From contig JAFYVM010000013.1 of the NCBI GenBank assembly GCA_017549145.1, forward strand, positions 1 to 64,000: 64,000 nucleotides of DNA, written 5' to 3'. The stretch comes from Bacteroidales bacterium (GTDB taxonomy: Bacteria; Bacteroidota; Bacteroidia; Bacteroidales; UBA932). Below the pieces are notes generated by a model. That model saw only the letters and a program-made list of their open reading frames with translations. It did not search any database and had not been told where the DNA came from. Every line of letters starts with the position of its first letter. Positions within the stretch are counted from its first letter, which is position 1. This document shows, piece after piece, positions 63,164 through 64,000 of the stretch. Both the position numbers and the translations under genes were made by a program.

Positions 63164-64000
63164 TTATTTATTTCCCGCGCGGAAGTGCCAGATGCATTGG
63201 AAAGAGAAATAACGTCCAATGCCGATGTTGTAACCGTCCGATCGTCCCGTTGCATTAATGCTATGCCAATAAGATTTTAGGCTTGAGTTGAAGAGGTCAT
63301 TAACGCCGATATTAAACTCAAGCCTTTTGCTTTTAAGAAACCTCTTACCCAGGAAAATATCACATAGGTAGATGTTATCTTTATATAGCCCTGAAGTGCT
63401 TACATTCTGCTGGTAGACAAAACCGCCTGTGAATGTGAAATCAGCCGGTAGTATCCATCTGAGTTGTGTTGAAGCTCGATGTGTATAGAAGTTGTTCTGT
63501 ACACTTCCAAACTTTCCGTTATAGCTGTTTAGAGTGTATCTGAAGTAGTAGCGGATGGTAAAGTCAATCTTCTTGCTGATGTTACTGTCTAGGCGTCCGG
63601 ATATCTGATATGAGTCTTTATTGATAGGTACGCTTTCTTCGTTTATCATGCCGGGAATTCGCTGAATGGCTCCTTGGGTGCTGATGTTGAAATTGCATCG
63701 TATAAAGTCCAGAGGTATTCCCAACGATACCCTATATTCTGCTTTGTGATATCCACCCATATTTATTCTCTTGGTAAATTGGTTATCCTTGCCAAGAGTT
63801 ATGAGCTTGCCGTTTTCATCTGTCATTACAACAAAGTCTGGATTATTGATTACAAGGGAGTCACAGAAGTAATTGGGACTACCTGTGTAAGAACCACTGA
63901 CAGATAACGTTGTACCTGCCTTTTTATTTGTATGGATATAGCTCACTTCTGCTTTGTTAGTGTAGGCTGGCTCTAGGTTAGGATTTCCGGCTCTTACATT
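63164..64000 (-). CDS. Outer-membrane beta-barrel protein, C-terminal part (TonB-receptor-like)
   Basis: Only the last 279 residues or so are in the window; the frame is open to the right edge, so the gene continues beyond it. The visible part starts NVRAGNPNLEPAYTNKAEVS, the phrase typical of the barrel of TonB-dependent or OMP_b-brl_3 proteins. Alternating strands end in the aromatic-rich GRYFSFQCIWHF. The last residues are atypical: family members often finish with Phe, whereas here RAGNK follows. No plug domain is in view, so receptor versus other barrel cannot be decided. Confidence 0.85.
   Translation of the reverse strand, partial: NVRAGNPNLEPAYTNKAEVSYIHTNKKAGTTLSVSGSYTGSPNYFCDSLVINNPDFVVMTDENGKLITLGKDNQFTKRINMGGYHKAEYRVSLGIPLDFIRCNFNISTQGAIQRIPGMINEESVPINKDSYQISGRLDSNISKKIDFTIRYYFRYTLNSYNGKFGSVQNNFYTHRASTQLRWILPADFTFTGGFVYQQNVSTSGLYKDNIYLCDIFLGKRFLKSKRLEFNIGVNDLFNSSLKSYWHSINATGRSDGYNIGIGRYFSFQCIWHFRAGNK

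Overview
The window looks like a gut-type Bacteroidales (Bacteroidota) chromosome segment. The evidence is: promoters of the TTTG / TAnnTTTG type before many genes, almost no Shine-Dalgarno signals, a tmRNA tag ending in YALAA, lipoprotein-type secreted glycosidases, a UpxY-like NusG paralogue in a capsule locus, a bactofilin, a DPP IV peptidase and a C-terminal piece of a TonB-receptor-like barrel. I cannot name the species.

Layout. 1-1.4 kb: 5S rRNA with its terminator, then about 1 kb without a convincing gene, filled with degenerate palindromic repeats. 1.4-6.9 kb: a small secreted protein, tRNA-Arg(CCG), recG and a WYL regulator (minus), pdxA and rnhA (plus). 7.0-23.8 kb: an L-rhamnose locus. 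A divergent AraC-type regulator faces a ten-gene operon: two GH78 rhamnosidases, rhaB, rhaA, rhaT, rhaD, two paralogous six-hairpin glycosidase-like lipoproteins and two paralogous secreted EEP-fold proteins. 23.9-29.4 kb: secA, a bactofilin, tmRNA, a lipoprotein and tRNA-Val(TAC). 29.5-30.0 kb: a dead transposase tail and a second cluster of the same palindromic repeats seen after the 5S gene. 30.1-48.2 kb: a Wzx/Wzy-type capsule or exopolysaccharide locus: export lipoprotein, Wzc-like kinase, CpsB-like phosphatase, UpxY-like regulator, initiating sugar transferase, UDP-L-FucNAc genes fnlABC, an AT-rich block with flippase, polymerase, glycosyltransferases and acetyltransferase, then wbuB/wbuC-like genes and a nucleotidyltransferase-fold protein. 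48.3-52.9 kb: UDP-glucuronate and GDP-mannose precursor genes and an aminotransferase. 53.1-56.2 kb: an S24/S26 peptidase, an HprK-like kinase and an ABC exporter, which look like a peptide maturation or export cassette. 56.2-59.9 kb: a HAMP membrane protein, TrkH and a RecD-like helicase. 59.9-64 kb: a DPP IV peptidase with two in-frame repeat insertions, an SH3-domain lipoprotein and the barrel fragment.

The least explained signals are non-coding. (1) Palindromes of 27 bp recur at exactly 51-bp spacing in four arrays; arm sequences differ between arrays but stay complementary. (2) A bipartite hairpin element with a conserved loop occurs three times beside those arrays, with compensating arm changes. 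(3) A dispersed repeat (ATCCTTCGCT..CTCAGGATGACA) sits after several stop codons and has also expanded inside the DPP IV gene: period 18 and 21 bp in the coding copies, 17 bp in the intergenic copy.
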